Position numbers and translations under genes: made by a program
DNA from: Tsuneonella sediminis
GTDB lineage: Bacteria; Pseudomonadota; Alphaproteobacteria; Sphingomonadales; Sphingomonadaceae
DNA length: 64,000 nt
Direction of reading: 5' to 3'
Assembly: GCF_051912845.1 (NCBI RefSeq)
Contig: NZ_JBNCBU010000003.1
Span: 152,883-216,882 of the forward strand
Part shown: piece by piece, positions 43,694 through 51,125 of the stretch
Position numbering within the stretch: position 1 is the first letter of the stretch
Layout of the letters: each line of letters opens with the position of its first letter
Notes under the pieces: generated by a model
Told to the model about the DNA's origin: nothing
The model's input: only the letters and a program-made list of their open reading frames with translations
Database searches by the model: none

Positions 43694-44134
43694 ATGTGGC
43701 AGGCGATGTTCGGCGCGGCCAACTTGGTCGCGCTGATCGCCTGGGCGGCGCTGATCGCTTTGCCGCGCAGGCCGGTTCCGCTGGCGCTCATCCTGTACGG
43801 CGGGGTGGGCCTGCTATGTCTCGCGTACTCCGCAGGGCTGATTCACGCGCTTTCGACAACCGGCGCGGGCGCTGCCGATTTCACCTCGCTGGAGGGAGTG
43901 CGGGCGATCTTCGCCACGGACGCGGGCGTGGCGGTCGGCTGGACCCACTATCTTGCGCTCGACCTGTTTGCCGGCTTGTGGATTGCCCGCGATGCCGACG
44001 CGAAGGGGTTCTCGCGAATCGTCCAGGTGCCCTTCCTGCTACTGACGTTCTTCGCCGGGCCTCTCGGGCTGCTCGTCTGGCTGGCCGTCCGCGAACGACG
44101 CGCCCGCGCAAGCGGTTGGCGACGGAAAGGCTAA
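43694..44134 (+). CDS. ABA4-like membrane protein
   Basis: A 146-residue four-helix membrane protein resembling the ABA4/DUF4281 family (the plant member takes part in neoxanthin synthesis). Seen are the N-terminal helix FGAANLVALIAWAALIALPRR, the central AIFATDAGVAVGWTHYLALDLFAGLWIARDA with a His and Asp pair in a helix, and VPFLLLTFFAGPLGLLVWL at the end. ATG 43694 is four bases past the gcvPB stop. A carotenoid-linked role is known for plants only; in bacteria the function is open. Confidence 0.75.
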   Translation: MWQAMFGAANLVALIAWAALIALPRRPVPLALILYGGVGLLCLAYSAGLIHALSTTGAGAADFTSLEGVRAIFATDAGVAVGWTHYLALDLFAGLWIARDADAKGFSRIVQVPFLLLTFFAGPLGLLVWLAVRERRARASGWRRKG

Positions 44135-44197
44135 CCGTTCGCCAGCGACCTGCGCTCGCTCGAAACCAGATGCGTCAGGCGCGCGGGTCGCCCGTCG

Positions 44198-44329
44198 TCA
44201 GTCGATCGCTTCCTCGCCCGCCCGGCCAACCGATTCGATATCTCGGCCCAGGCCCTTGACGGTGTTGCACGCGGTCGCGGTAAGGGCGATGGCGGCAACG
44301 CCTACGGCGATCGTGATCTTCTTCAGCAT
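44198..44329 (-). CDS. Entericidin-like small lipoprotein
   Basis: A 43-residue lipoprotein with signal helix MLKKITIAVGVAAIALTATAC (lipobox TATAC), followed by the family sequence NTVKGLGRDIESVGRAGEEA. That matches the entericidin A/B pattern, small envelope lipoproteins often linked to stress or antidote-toxin behaviour. AGGAAG precedes ATG 44329. It is an isolated gene convergent with the ABA4-like gene. It is too short to be found by length alone, but the motif match is strong. Confidence 0.85.
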   Translation of the reverse strand: MLKKITIAVGVAAIALTATACNTVKGLGRDIESVGRAGEEAID

Positions 44330-44396
44330 GATGTCTTCCTCTTGGCCGCGATCGATACGGGCAGGATCCTGAACTGACCGCAAACTCGCCCGCTGT

Positions 44397-45305
44397 CTAT
44401 TCTCCAACTAGTGCGCGTGCCCGCTGAAGCGACAGCCGGTGCTCACGCCAGGCGATCAGCAGCCCGGCCCCTACGATGAGCGGTGCACCAGCCCAGGTCG
44501 AGCCGGGCGGCAACCGGTCGAACACCAACCATCCGAACAGTGTCGCCCAGACGAGCGAGGAATAGTCCATCACGATCACGCTCGCGACCGCGCCGTAGCG
44601 AAGCGCCGCGGTCAGGAGGAATTGCCCGAGCAGACCGAACACGCCGAGGCCAAGGAGCAGGCTCCACTGGTACGCCGAGTGGCCCGTCATCACGAACGGC
44701 ATCGCAAGGCCGAGGAGGGGGAGGGTGAACGCCGAGAACCAGAAGACGATCGTCAGCGGATGCTCGGTCCGCGACAGGTCGCGTATCTGGATCGAGATCA
44801 GCGCTATCGTGAACGCTGCGCCCAGCGCGACCGCGGCGCCGAGTGGAGGAATGTGGCCGTGTCCCGGCTGCGTGATCACCAGAACGCCTGCAAAGCCGAG
44901 GAGCACAGCCGACCAGCGCCACAGGCCTACGCGTTCCCGCAGGATCAGCGCAGACAGGATGACCGCCCAGATCGCGGTGGTGAAGTTGAGCGTCGTTGCC
45001 TCGGCGAGCGGCAGAAGCGTCACGGCGCCGAAGTTGAGGAACATGCCTGTCAGTCCGAGGATCGCCCGGCGTCCATGCGCGCCGAAACGGTCGGTCGACA
45101 GCAGCCCGAGCTGCCCGCGCCACGCGAACCAGGCCAGCAGTACGGGAACGGTCGGCAGCTGACGCCAGAAGAGCGTTTCGGCAAGCGTCACGCCGCTTTC
45201 GGTGACGAGCTTGACGAAGACCAGCATCACCGAGAGGACCAATGCCGCCCCCAGCCGGATCACCAGCGCCATCAGCGGACGTTGATCGGCGGGCGGATGG
45301 CTCAC
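44397..45305 (-). CDS. EamA-type drug/metabolite transporter (DMT)
   Basis: A 302-residue ten-helix protein of two EamA repeats (about 10-145 and 155-300). Repeat landmarks are FWRQLPTVPVLLAWFAWRG, EATTLNFTTAIWAVILSALILRERVGLWRW, and in the second half VASVIVMDYSSLVWATLFGWLVFDRLPPGSTW. These are typical of the RhaT/EamA family that exports amino acids or metabolites; substrate unknown. A start at 45305 gives a normal length. It is divergent from a small membrane gene. Confidence 0.85.
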   Translation of the reverse strand: MSHPPADQRPLMALVIRLGAALVLSVMLVFVKLVTESGVTLAETLFWRQLPTVPVLLAWFAWRGQLGLLSTDRFGAHGRRAILGLTGMFLNFGAVTLLPLAEATTLNFTTAIWAVILSALILRERVGLWRWSAVLLGFAGVLVITQPGHGHIPPLGAAVALGAAFTIALISIQIRDLSRTEHPLTIVFWFSAFTLPLLGLAMPFVMTGHSAYQWSLLLGLGVFGLLGQFLLTAALRYGAVASVIVMDYSSLVWATLFGWLVFDRLPPGSTWAGAPLIVGAGLLIAWREHRLSLQRARALVGE

Positions 45306-45359
45306 CGGTTCGCCATAGCCCCACTGGCAGCGTGCGCAATCCGCCCCATATTGCGGCCG

Positions 45360-45593
45360 ATGAAGCTGATCGATGGCCTGCGCTTTGCAAGCGACGCGGA
45401 AGTCCTGGCGTTATGGGGAGCTGGATTTGCCGCGCTGGCAGTCGTGTGCCTGCTGATGGAAAGGCGCCGGATGAAGCGGATCGCATTCAACCAAGTCGGC
45501 TGGGTGCCGTGGACCGGCCTGTTCCTGGCGTGCGCGGTGATCGCCGGCGGTCTCCTGGCACTCGGCGTGCCGCCGTGGCTACGCGGAGCCTGA
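45360..45593 (+). CDS. Small two-helix membrane protein
   Basis: A 77-residue protein with two hydrophobic segments (EVLALWGAGFAALAVVCLLM and WTGLFLACAVIAGGLLALGVPPWL) separated by a basic turn (ERRRMKRIAFNQVG). I do not recognise a family. ATG 45360 is chosen because it starts the plausible hydrophilic N-terminus; the frame stays open upstream into the divergent transporter, so a longer start at 45294-45300 is possible. It is the only gene on its strand until 47537. Confidence 0.5.
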   Translation: MKLIDGLRFASDAEVLALWGAGFAALAVVCLLMERRRMKRIAFNQVGWVPWTGLFLACAVIAGGLLALGVPPWLRGA

Positions 45594-45594
45594 C

Positions 45595-45741
45595 CTAGGC
45601 GTCTATCCGCCGGTCGCGCTCGCGCATGTGCGCGAACGACTGCATGAAGCGGGCCTCGAATTGACGTTGCCGCTCGAGGGCGCGTCGCCGCAATGCCCGG
45701 ACCGGTTTCGTATCGGCAAGCTGAATCACGTGTCGCAGCAT
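45595..45741 (-). CDS. 48-residue basic protein (small ORF)
   Basis: A short frame encoding MLRHVIQLADTKPVRALRR... and ending MRERDRRIDA, rich in Arg and Gln, with an amphipathic helix of length about 40. It is placed in a gap that no other gene explains and is preceded by AAGGA seven bases before ATG 45741, inside a hairpin loop. A TTAACG/TATAAC-like promoter lies about 30 bp upstream (near 45763-45790). No family is recognised; basic residues suggest a nucleic-acid or ribosome contact but that is speculation. Confidence 0.45.
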   Translation of the reverse strand: MLRHVIQLADTKPVRALRRRALERQRQFEARFMQSFAHMRERDRRIDA

Positions 45742-45760
45742 GGGATCGTCCTTCGATCCC
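45742..45760 (-). promoter_or_regulatory. Hairpin displaying the ribosome-binding site of the 48-residue ORF
   Basis: Read on the minus strand, GGGATCG (45760-45754) and CGATCCC (45748-45742) are perfectly complementary 7-bp arms around a 5-nt loop AAGGA, which is the Shine-Dalgarno sequence. The stem ends one base from the AUG. Such an arrangement can act as a translation switch or a regulator binding site. Confidence 0.5.
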
Positions 45761-45818
45761 GTTATAGCGAACCCTGTCGTTCGTTAATTGTATGAAGCCG
45801 ACGCCCCGGCAGGAAAAT

Positions 45819-47339
45819 TCAGAGGCACGCTTCGAGGTAGGCCTGGTCGAAACCGAACTGGCGCGCCTTCTCGAGCGTGTAGGGACGCAGCCCGCTCGAA
45901 CGGAACTCGCCCAGGATCTTGCCGTCCTCGCTCTCGTCCAGGTACTCGAACTTGAACAGTTCCTGCGTCACGATCACGTCGCCTTCCATGCCGATCACCT
46001 CGGTCACGTTGGTCGTGCGGCGCGAACCGTCCCGCAGGCGCTTCACCTGCACGATCAGGTCGACGCTTTCCGCGATCTGGCGGCTGATGGCTTCCTTCGG
46101 GATCTTGATGTCGCCCATCAGGATCATGTTCTCCATGCGGCCGAGGCACTCGCGCGGGCTGTTGGCGTGAAGCGTGCACATCGAGCCGTCGTGGCCGGTG
46201 TTCATCGCGGCCAGCAGGTCAAAGCATTCCGCGCCGCGGATTTCGCCCAGGATGATGCGGTCGGGCCGCATGCGCAGGGCGTTCTTGACGAGGTCGCCGA
46301 TGGTGATCGCGCCCTGGCCCTCGAGGTTCGGCGGGCGCGTTTCCAGCGGCAGCCAGTGCGGCTGCTGGAGACGGAGTTCGGCCGCGTCCTCGATCGTGAG
46401 CACGCGCTCGCCGGGGTCGATCATCTTCGACAGCGCGTTGAGCATCGTCGTCTTGCCCGACCCGGTGCCGCCGGAAATGACGATGTTCATCCGGCACGCG
46501 CCCGCGATCTTGAGCGCGGTCGCCATCTTGTCGCTCATGCTCCCGAAGTCGCGCAGCATGTCGATGGTGATGGGCTTTTCGGAGAATTTGCGGATGGATA
46601 TCGCAGTGCCGCGCAATGACAGCGGCGGTACGATCACGTTGACGCGGCTGCCGTCCTTGAGGCGGGCGTCGGCCAGCGGGGTGGTCTGGTCGACGCGGCG
46701 GCCGACCTGGTTGACAATGCGCTGGGCGATCTGGAACAGGTGCTGTTCGTCGCGGAACCGGATCGGCGCGATGACCAGCTTGCCCTTCTTCTCGATGTAG
46801 GTCTGGTCAGGCCCGTTGACCATGATGTCGCTGACGTCGGGGTCGTTGAGAAGCTCTTCCAGCGGACCGAAGCCGAGCAGTTCGTCGATCAGCACCTTCT
46901 CGAGCGCGAACTGCTCGCGCCGGTTGAGCGTGACCTTGAGCTCGGCGAGCACCTCGAGGATGATCGGACGGAATTCCTCCGACAGCTCGTCCTTGGTCAA
47001 CGTCGCCGCGGCTTCGGGATCAACCCGTTCGAGCAGGCGGGGGAGCACCTGCTCCTTGATCTTGTGAACGCTCGCCTCGAAGCCGCCGACCTGCTGCTGC
47101 TCGTGCACCGCGTTGGCGCGATCAGCGAGCCGGCTCATTGCATCGGACTGCTTGGCGCCGCCGGCATCCTGGCCGGCGAAGGCATCGTTCCCGGGGATGG
47201 GGGGGAACTGCTCGCCGCCGCCGGGCGCGGGTGGAGGCGGCGCTCCGGCACCGCCCTTCATGGGGCGGGCCACACCGAAGGAGGGACGGGCACCGGCGTT
47301 CATACCCCCGGGTCCGTTCTTCCGTCCGAATGCGCTCAT
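45819..47339 (-). CDS. cpaF: CpaF-type pilus assembly ATPase
   Basis: A 506-residue secretion ATPase of the Tad/Flp pilus (CpaF/TadA) family. After a low-complexity Pro/Gly N-terminus (about 1-70) comes an N-terminal domain (KIKEQVLPRLLERVDPE to about 180), then the RecA core. Walker A is VISGGTGSGKTTMLNAL (Lys about 285), an Asp box follows in LTIEDAAELRLQ, Walker B is RIILGEIRGAECFDLL and the His box is HDGSMCTLHANSPRECL. It powers Flp pilin assembly or retraction at the inner membrane. ATG 47339 is chosen over a longer frame starting in a basic, disordered leader. No other tad gene lies in the window, so this is a detached copy. Confidence 0.92.
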   Translation of the reverse strand: MSAFGRKNGPGGMNAGARPSFGVARPMKGGAGAPPPPAPGGGEQFPPIPGNDAFAGQDAGGAKQSDAMSRLADRANAVHEQQQVGGFEASVHKIKEQVLPRLLERVDPEAAATLTKDELSEEFRPIILEVLAELKVTLNRREQFALEKVLIDELLGFGPLEELLNDPDVSDIMVNGPDQTYIEKKGKLVIAPIRFRDEQHLFQIAQRIVNQVGRRVDQTTPLADARLKDGSRVNVIVPPLSLRGTAISIRKFSEKPITIDMLRDFGSMSDKMATALKIAGACRMNIVISGGTGSGKTTMLNALSKMIDPGERVLTIEDAAELRLQQPHWLPLETRPPNLEGQGAITIGDLVKNALRMRPDRIILGEIRGAECFDLLAAMNTGHDGSMCTLHANSPRECLGRMENMILMGDIKIPKEAISRQIAESVDLIVQVKRLRDGSRRTTNVTEVIGMEGDVIVTQELFKFEYLDESEDGKILGEFRSSGLRPYTLEKARQFGFDQAYLEACL

Positions 47340-47536
47340 CGAATAATCCCCCAGGCCGTCGGCTTTGCGATCACGCGCGGACCTGCCGCGAGCGAGGCGA
47401 ACAGCGCCTTCCGAGACAAGGTGAATAGAAAGGAAAGGTTGTTTTTTTCCTAAAACCGGCTCCGCATCGGCCTGGTGCATTGCCAGGGGACGGGGCGCTG
47501 GTGCTTGCCGCGAAACTCCCATAGAGGCCCGCCGCG

Positions 47537-48463
47537 GTGGCGCCTTTCTTCCCACACGACGACCGGACGGGTCTCCTCTACGCGCTGGCTGGCTTCGCGC
47601 TGCTTTCGGTGGGCGACGCCGTGGTCAAGACGATGACCGCGGAGTGGCCCCCCACCGCGATCGCTGCGCTGCGCTATGGACTGGGCGCGGCGGGCCTGTC
47701 GGCCATTCTGCTGGCGCGCGAGGGCACGGCGGGTTTCCGGATGGTCCGGCCGGGACTGCAGCTGGTCCGCGGTGCGGCGGTCGCGATCGCCACGGTCTCC
47801 TTCTTCGGTTCGCTGTTCCTGATGTCGCTGGCCGAGGCGACCACGATCATCTTCGTGAGCCCGATGATCACCGGGCTTCTTGCGCCGTTGTTTCTCGACG
47901 AGCGTTCGCGCGCCGCGACATGGAAAGCCTCCGGTGCCGCTTTCGCGGGCGTTCTCCTCGTCCTGCGTCCCAATTTCGCCGAGATCGGCTTCCCTGCCTT
48001 TCTGCCGCTGCTGGTTGCCTGCGCGATGAGCGTGCTTTTCATGGCCAATCGCGCCGCTGCAGGGAAGGCGAGCGCGCTGGCAATGCAGGCATGGCTGGCA
48101 CTGGTAGCCGCTCCGATACTGCTCGCCACGGCCGTGGCTGGACACTATTCGGGTTTCGCCCCGCTGGCGGTACCCTTTCCGTCGATCGAAGTGATCGCGA
48201 AATGCGCCTTTGTCGCGGTGAGCGCGAGCACTGCGCATTGGCTGATCTACCTCGGGACGACCCGAGCGGGAGCGGCCACCATTGCGCCGATGACATACGT
48301 CCAGCTGGTGGTCGCCGCTGCGCTTGGCTGGTGGTGGTTCGGAGATCGGCCGGACGGGCCTACGATGCTTGGCGCAGCGGTGATCGTCGGAGCCGGCCTC
48401 TATCTGTGGCGAGCGGGTCAAGACCGGGGCAGCCGCCCCGGCGCGAAAGATCCGTTGCATTGA
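47537..48463 (+). CDS. EamA-type drug/metabolite transporter (DMT)
   Basis: A 308-residue ten-helix protein, a second EamA transporter in the window (not closely similar to the one at 44397). Landmarks are TAIAALRYGLGAAGLSAILLARE, the end of repeat 1 LAEATTIIFVSPMITGLLAPLFLDERSRAATWKASG (seen in parts), and APMTYVQLVVAAALGWWWFGDRP near the end. GTG 47537 is proposed; no ATG gives a better match. It is divergent from cpaF and directly followed by the VapBC pair. Substrate unknown. Confidence 0.82.
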   Translation: MAPFFPHDDRTGLLYALAGFALLSVGDAVVKTMTAEWPPTAIAALRYGLGAAGLSAILLAREGTAGFRMVRPGLQLVRGAAVAIATVSFFGSLFLMSLAEATTIIFVSPMITGLLAPLFLDERSRAATWKASGAAFAGVLLVLRPNFAEIGFPAFLPLLVACAMSVLFMANRAAAGKASALAMQAWLALVAAPILLATAVAGHYSGFAPLAVPFPSIEVIAKCAFVAVSASTAHWLIYLGTTRAGAATIAPMTYVQLVVAAALGWWWFGDRPDGPTMLGAAVIVGAGLYLWRAGQDRGSRPGAKDPLH

Positions 48464-48488
48464 TATCATGATATGATATCGCGATATC
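48462..48488 (+). promoter_or_regulatory. Probable VapB operator (repeated GATATC)
   Basis: GATATC occurs three times in 27 bp (48462-48467, 48475-48480, 48483-48488) directly before the ATG of vapB. The run contains overlapping palindromes and is AT-rich in a GC-rich region, as expected for autoregulation by a VapB ribbon-helix-helix protein. No Shine-Dalgarno lies between the repeats and the start codon. Confidence 0.6.
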
Positions 48489-48737
48489 ATGCCGCGTATC
48501 CTGACCGACCTTCCCGACGATGACCTCGCCAAGCTCGATGCGCTGGCGACAAGGAGGGGCACATCCCGGGCCGCGACCATCCGCGAGGCGGTCAAGCTCT
48601 ATCTGGCCGAACGCGGCGACGACCGCGGCTGGATCGAGCGCGGGTATGGGCTGTGGGCAGGACGTGACGATGCTCCCGACGGAGTCCAGTTCCAGCGTGC
48701 GATCCGGGAAGACCGTGCCGGCGACAGGGACGTCTGA
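48489..48737 (+). CDS. vapB: VapB-like antitoxin (ribbon-helix-helix)
   Basis: An 82-residue CopG-type ribbon-helix-helix antitoxin. The N-terminal strand-helix-helix unit is PRILTDLPDDDLAKLDALATRRGTSRAATIREAVKLYLAER, cited as LDALATRRGTSRAATI; it binds DNA as a dimer. The C-terminal tail after residue 45 should mask the toxin. ATG 48489 is directly next to the operator repeats. It ends exactly where the VapC GTG begins. VapB neutralises VapC and represses the operon. Confidence 0.82.
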   Translation: MPRILTDLPDDDLAKLDALATRRGTSRAATIREAVKLYLAERGDDRGWIERGYGLWAGRDDAPDGVQFQRAIREDRAGDRDV

Positions 48738-49103
48738 GTGTCGGCTCCCTTCTTCGATACCAATATCGTGGTGGACTGGCTCTGCCGCCGCCCGCAGGCG
48801 CGGGCAGAAATCGCGCGTTATCCGCGGCACAGCATCAGCCGCATCGTCTGGACCGAGGTTGTCGCGGGCGAAAGGCTCGAGGATCGCGCTCCCGTGACCG
48901 AGCTTCTCTCGCATTTCGAGGTCGTGGAAATCGATCAGAGGATCGCCTCGGCTGCGGCCGACATCCGTTACCGGACGCGGATGAAGCTGCTCGACGCCCT
49001 GATTCTTGCCACCGCGCAAGTCAACGGCTCGATCCTGATCACTCGCAACACCCAGGATTTTCCGGCAAACATGCCGGGCATCCGCATCCCATATATCATC
49101 TGA
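48738..49103 (+). CDS. vapC: VapC-like PIN-domain toxin
   Basis: A 121-residue PIN-domain ribonuclease. The acidic residues expected at the active site are visible: Asp7 (FFDTNIVVDWL), Glu in IVWTEVVAGERL, Asp in KLLDALILATAQV and Asp with TRNTQDF near the C-terminus. VapC toxins cut tRNA or rRNA sequences when VapB is degraded. GTG 48738 follows vapB with no gap, a typical coupled pair. It is not essential to any neighbour and is followed by glmS after 13 bp. Confidence 0.85.
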   Translation: MSAPFFDTNIVVDWLCRRPQARAEIARYPRHSISRIVWTEVVAGERLEDRAPVTELLSHFEVVEIDQRIASAAADIRYRTRMKLLDALILATAQVNGSILITRNTQDFPANMPGIRIPYII

Positions 49104-49116
49104 GGAATCATCAATA

Positions 49117-50940
49117 ATGTGCGGAATTATCGGCATTGTCGGGAAGGACCAGGTCGCGGATCGCCTCGTCGACGGGCTGCGGCGCATGGAATACCGCGGG
49201 TACGACAGTGCCGGGGTCTGCACCATCGATGACGGGTTGCTGGTCCGCCGCCGTGCGCAGGGCAAGCTCGCCAACCTGGTTGCCGAACTGGCGGAGCATC
49301 CGGCCCCGGGCACCGTCGGCATCGCGCATACACGCTGGGCGACCCATGGTGCGCCGACGACCAGCAATGCGCATCCGCATGCGACCGAGCAGGTCGCGCT
49401 GGTTCACAATGGCATCATCGAGAACTTCAAGCCGCTGCGAGACGAGCTTGTCGCGCGGGGGCGCACCCTTGAAAGCGAGACCGACAGCGAGGTTGTCGCG
49501 CACCTGATCTCGCTCGAAGTCGAGAACGGCGCGTCGCCCGAAGCGGCGATCGGCGCCGTGCTGCCGCGCCTGCGGGGCGCATTCGCGCTTGCGATCGCCT
49601 TCCGCGATCATCCTGGCATGCTCATCGGAGCGCGGCTCGGATCGCCGCTCGTGGTCGGTTACGGCGAGGGTGAGATGTATCTCGGGTCCGATGCCCTTGC
49701 GCTCGCCCCGCTGACGCAGAAGATCTGCTATCTCGAGGAAGGGGACTGGGTGGTGATCACCCGCGACGGCGCGCGCATCCACGACCTCGAGAACAACGAA
49801 GTCACGCGCGAGGTGACGACCTCCGGCGCATCGGCCGCGGCAGTCGAAAAGGGCAACTACCGGCATTTCATGCAGAAGGAGATCTTCGAGCAGCCGACCG
49901 TGGTGGCTCAGACCCTGCGAAGCTATGTCCACCAGGCGGAAAACCGGGTTGCGCTTCCGCAGATCGACTTCGATCTGTCGGCCATCAGGCGCATCACAAT
50001 CGTCGCTTGCGGCACTTCGTATTACGCCGGCATGGTGGCGAAGTACTGGTTCGAGACGTTCGCCCGGGTTCCCGTCGACATCGATGTCGCCAGCGAGTTT
50101 CGCTACCGCGAACCGCCACTCGAGGAGGGCGGGCTCGCGCTGTTCATCAGCCAGAGCGGAGAGACCGCCGATACCCTTGCCGCGCTCCGGCACTGCAAGG
50201 CGAACGGACAGACCATCGCGGTCGTCGTCAACGTGCCGACAAGCTCGATGGCGCGAGAGGCGGACCTGCTGTTGCCGACACATGCAGGCCCCGAGATCGG
50301 CGTCGCCAGCACCAAGGCATTCACCTGCCAGCTCGCCGTCCTCGCCGCGCTTGCCGCCCATCTGGCGGTCAGGAAGGGGCGGATCGACCGGGCCGAGGAA
50401 CAGGAGATCGTCCGACACCTGCTTGAGGCACCCGCCTGCCTCAATGCCGCGCTCGACCACGACGACGACATTGCGGGTATGGCGCACCTGATCGCTCCGG
50501 CGCGCGACGTGCTCTACCTCGGTCGCGGGCCCGACTATCCGCTGGCGCTCGAAGGCGCGCTGAAGCTCAAGGAAATCAGCTACATCCACGCCGAAGGGTA
50601 TGCGGCGGGAGAGATGAAGCACGGCCCCATCGCGCTGATCGACGAAGCCGTTCCCGTAGTCGTTCTGGCTCCTTCGGGTCCGCTGTTCGAGAAGACCGTT
50701 TCGAACATGCAGGAAGTTCGCGCCCGGGGCGGGAAGATCGTGCTGATTTCTGACGAAGAAGGGCTGGCCGAAGCCGGCGAGGGATGCCTGGCGACGATCC
50801 AGATGCCGCGGGTCCATCCCCTGATCGCTCCGCTGGTCTATGCGGTGCCGGTGCAGCTGCTCGCCTATCACGTCGCGTGCGCCAAAGGCACCGACGTCGA
50901 CCAGCCGCGCAACCTCGCCAAGTCCGTGACGGTCGAGTGA
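49117..50940 (+). CDS. glmS: Glucosamine-6-phosphate synthase (isomerising)
   Basis: A 607-residue GlmS that makes glucosamine-6-phosphate from fructose-6-phosphate and glutamine for wall and LPS synthesis. The N-terminal glutaminase (Cys2 nucleophile, MCGIIGIVGKDQVADRL) and the two SIS isomerase domains (ISQSGETADTLAALRHCK; VLYLGRGPDYPLALEGALKLKEISYIHAEGY) are intact, ending in the conserved DVDQPRNLAKSVTVE. No glmS ribozyme fold is apparent upstream, only the VapC gene 13 bp away. Confidence 0.97.
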   Translation: MCGIIGIVGKDQVADRLVDGLRRMEYRGYDSAGVCTIDDGLLVRRRAQGKLANLVAELAEHPAPGTVGIAHTRWATHGAPTTSNAHPHATEQVALVHNGIIENFKPLRDELVARGRTLESETDSEVVAHLISLEVENGASPEAAIGAVLPRLRGAFALAIAFRDHPGMLIGARLGSPLVVGYGEGEMYLGSDALALAPLTQKICYLEEGDWVVITRDGARIHDLENNEVTREVTTSGASAAAVEKGNYRHFMQKEIFEQPTVVAQTLRSYVHQAENRVALPQIDFDLSAIRRITIVACGTSYYAGMVAKYWFETFARVPVDIDVASEFRYREPPLEEGGLALFISQSGETADTLAALRHCKANGQTIAVVVNVPTSSMAREADLLLPTHAGPEIGVASTKAFTCQLAVLAALAAHLAVRKGRIDRAEEQEIVRHLLEAPACLNAALDHDDDIAGMAHLIAPARDVLYLGRGPDYPLALEGALKLKEISYIHAEGYAAGEMKHGPIALIDEAVPVVVLAPSGPLFEKTVSNMQEVRARGGKIVLISDEEGLAEAGEGCLATIQMPRVHPLIAPLVYAVPVQLLAYHVACAKGTDVDQPRNLAKSVTVE

Positions 50941-51075
50941 AGTGTCCCCGGCTGTGGTCGGCTCCGCCCATCGTTTTCAGCGCTTTATCGTCCCAGCCGC
51001 CGAACCTTTCGACAAGCCTCCCGAGGGGCAGGGCACGGTTAATTTCGGGTTGCCGCGAGCGTGGCAATTGTCGTT

Positions 51076-51081
51076 TATAAT
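51076..51081 (+). promoter_or_regulatory. TATAAT element upstream of GGDEF-EAL gene
   Basis: A perfect -10 hexamer TATAAT lies 45 bp before the GTG at 51126, in an AT-rich patch of the 184-bp gap after glmS. A weak TTGCCG lies 20 bp upstream, longer than ideal. No other feature explains this gap. Confidence 0.4.
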
Positions 51082-51125
51082 AGGGGATTTACGGTCGCAT
51101 AACCTTTGTCGGTTAACGCGGGTGT

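Noticed and set aside
49104..49116. glmS ribozyme before glmS
   Set aside because: Only 13 bp lie between vapC and glmS, far too short, and no ribozyme core is seen within vapC.
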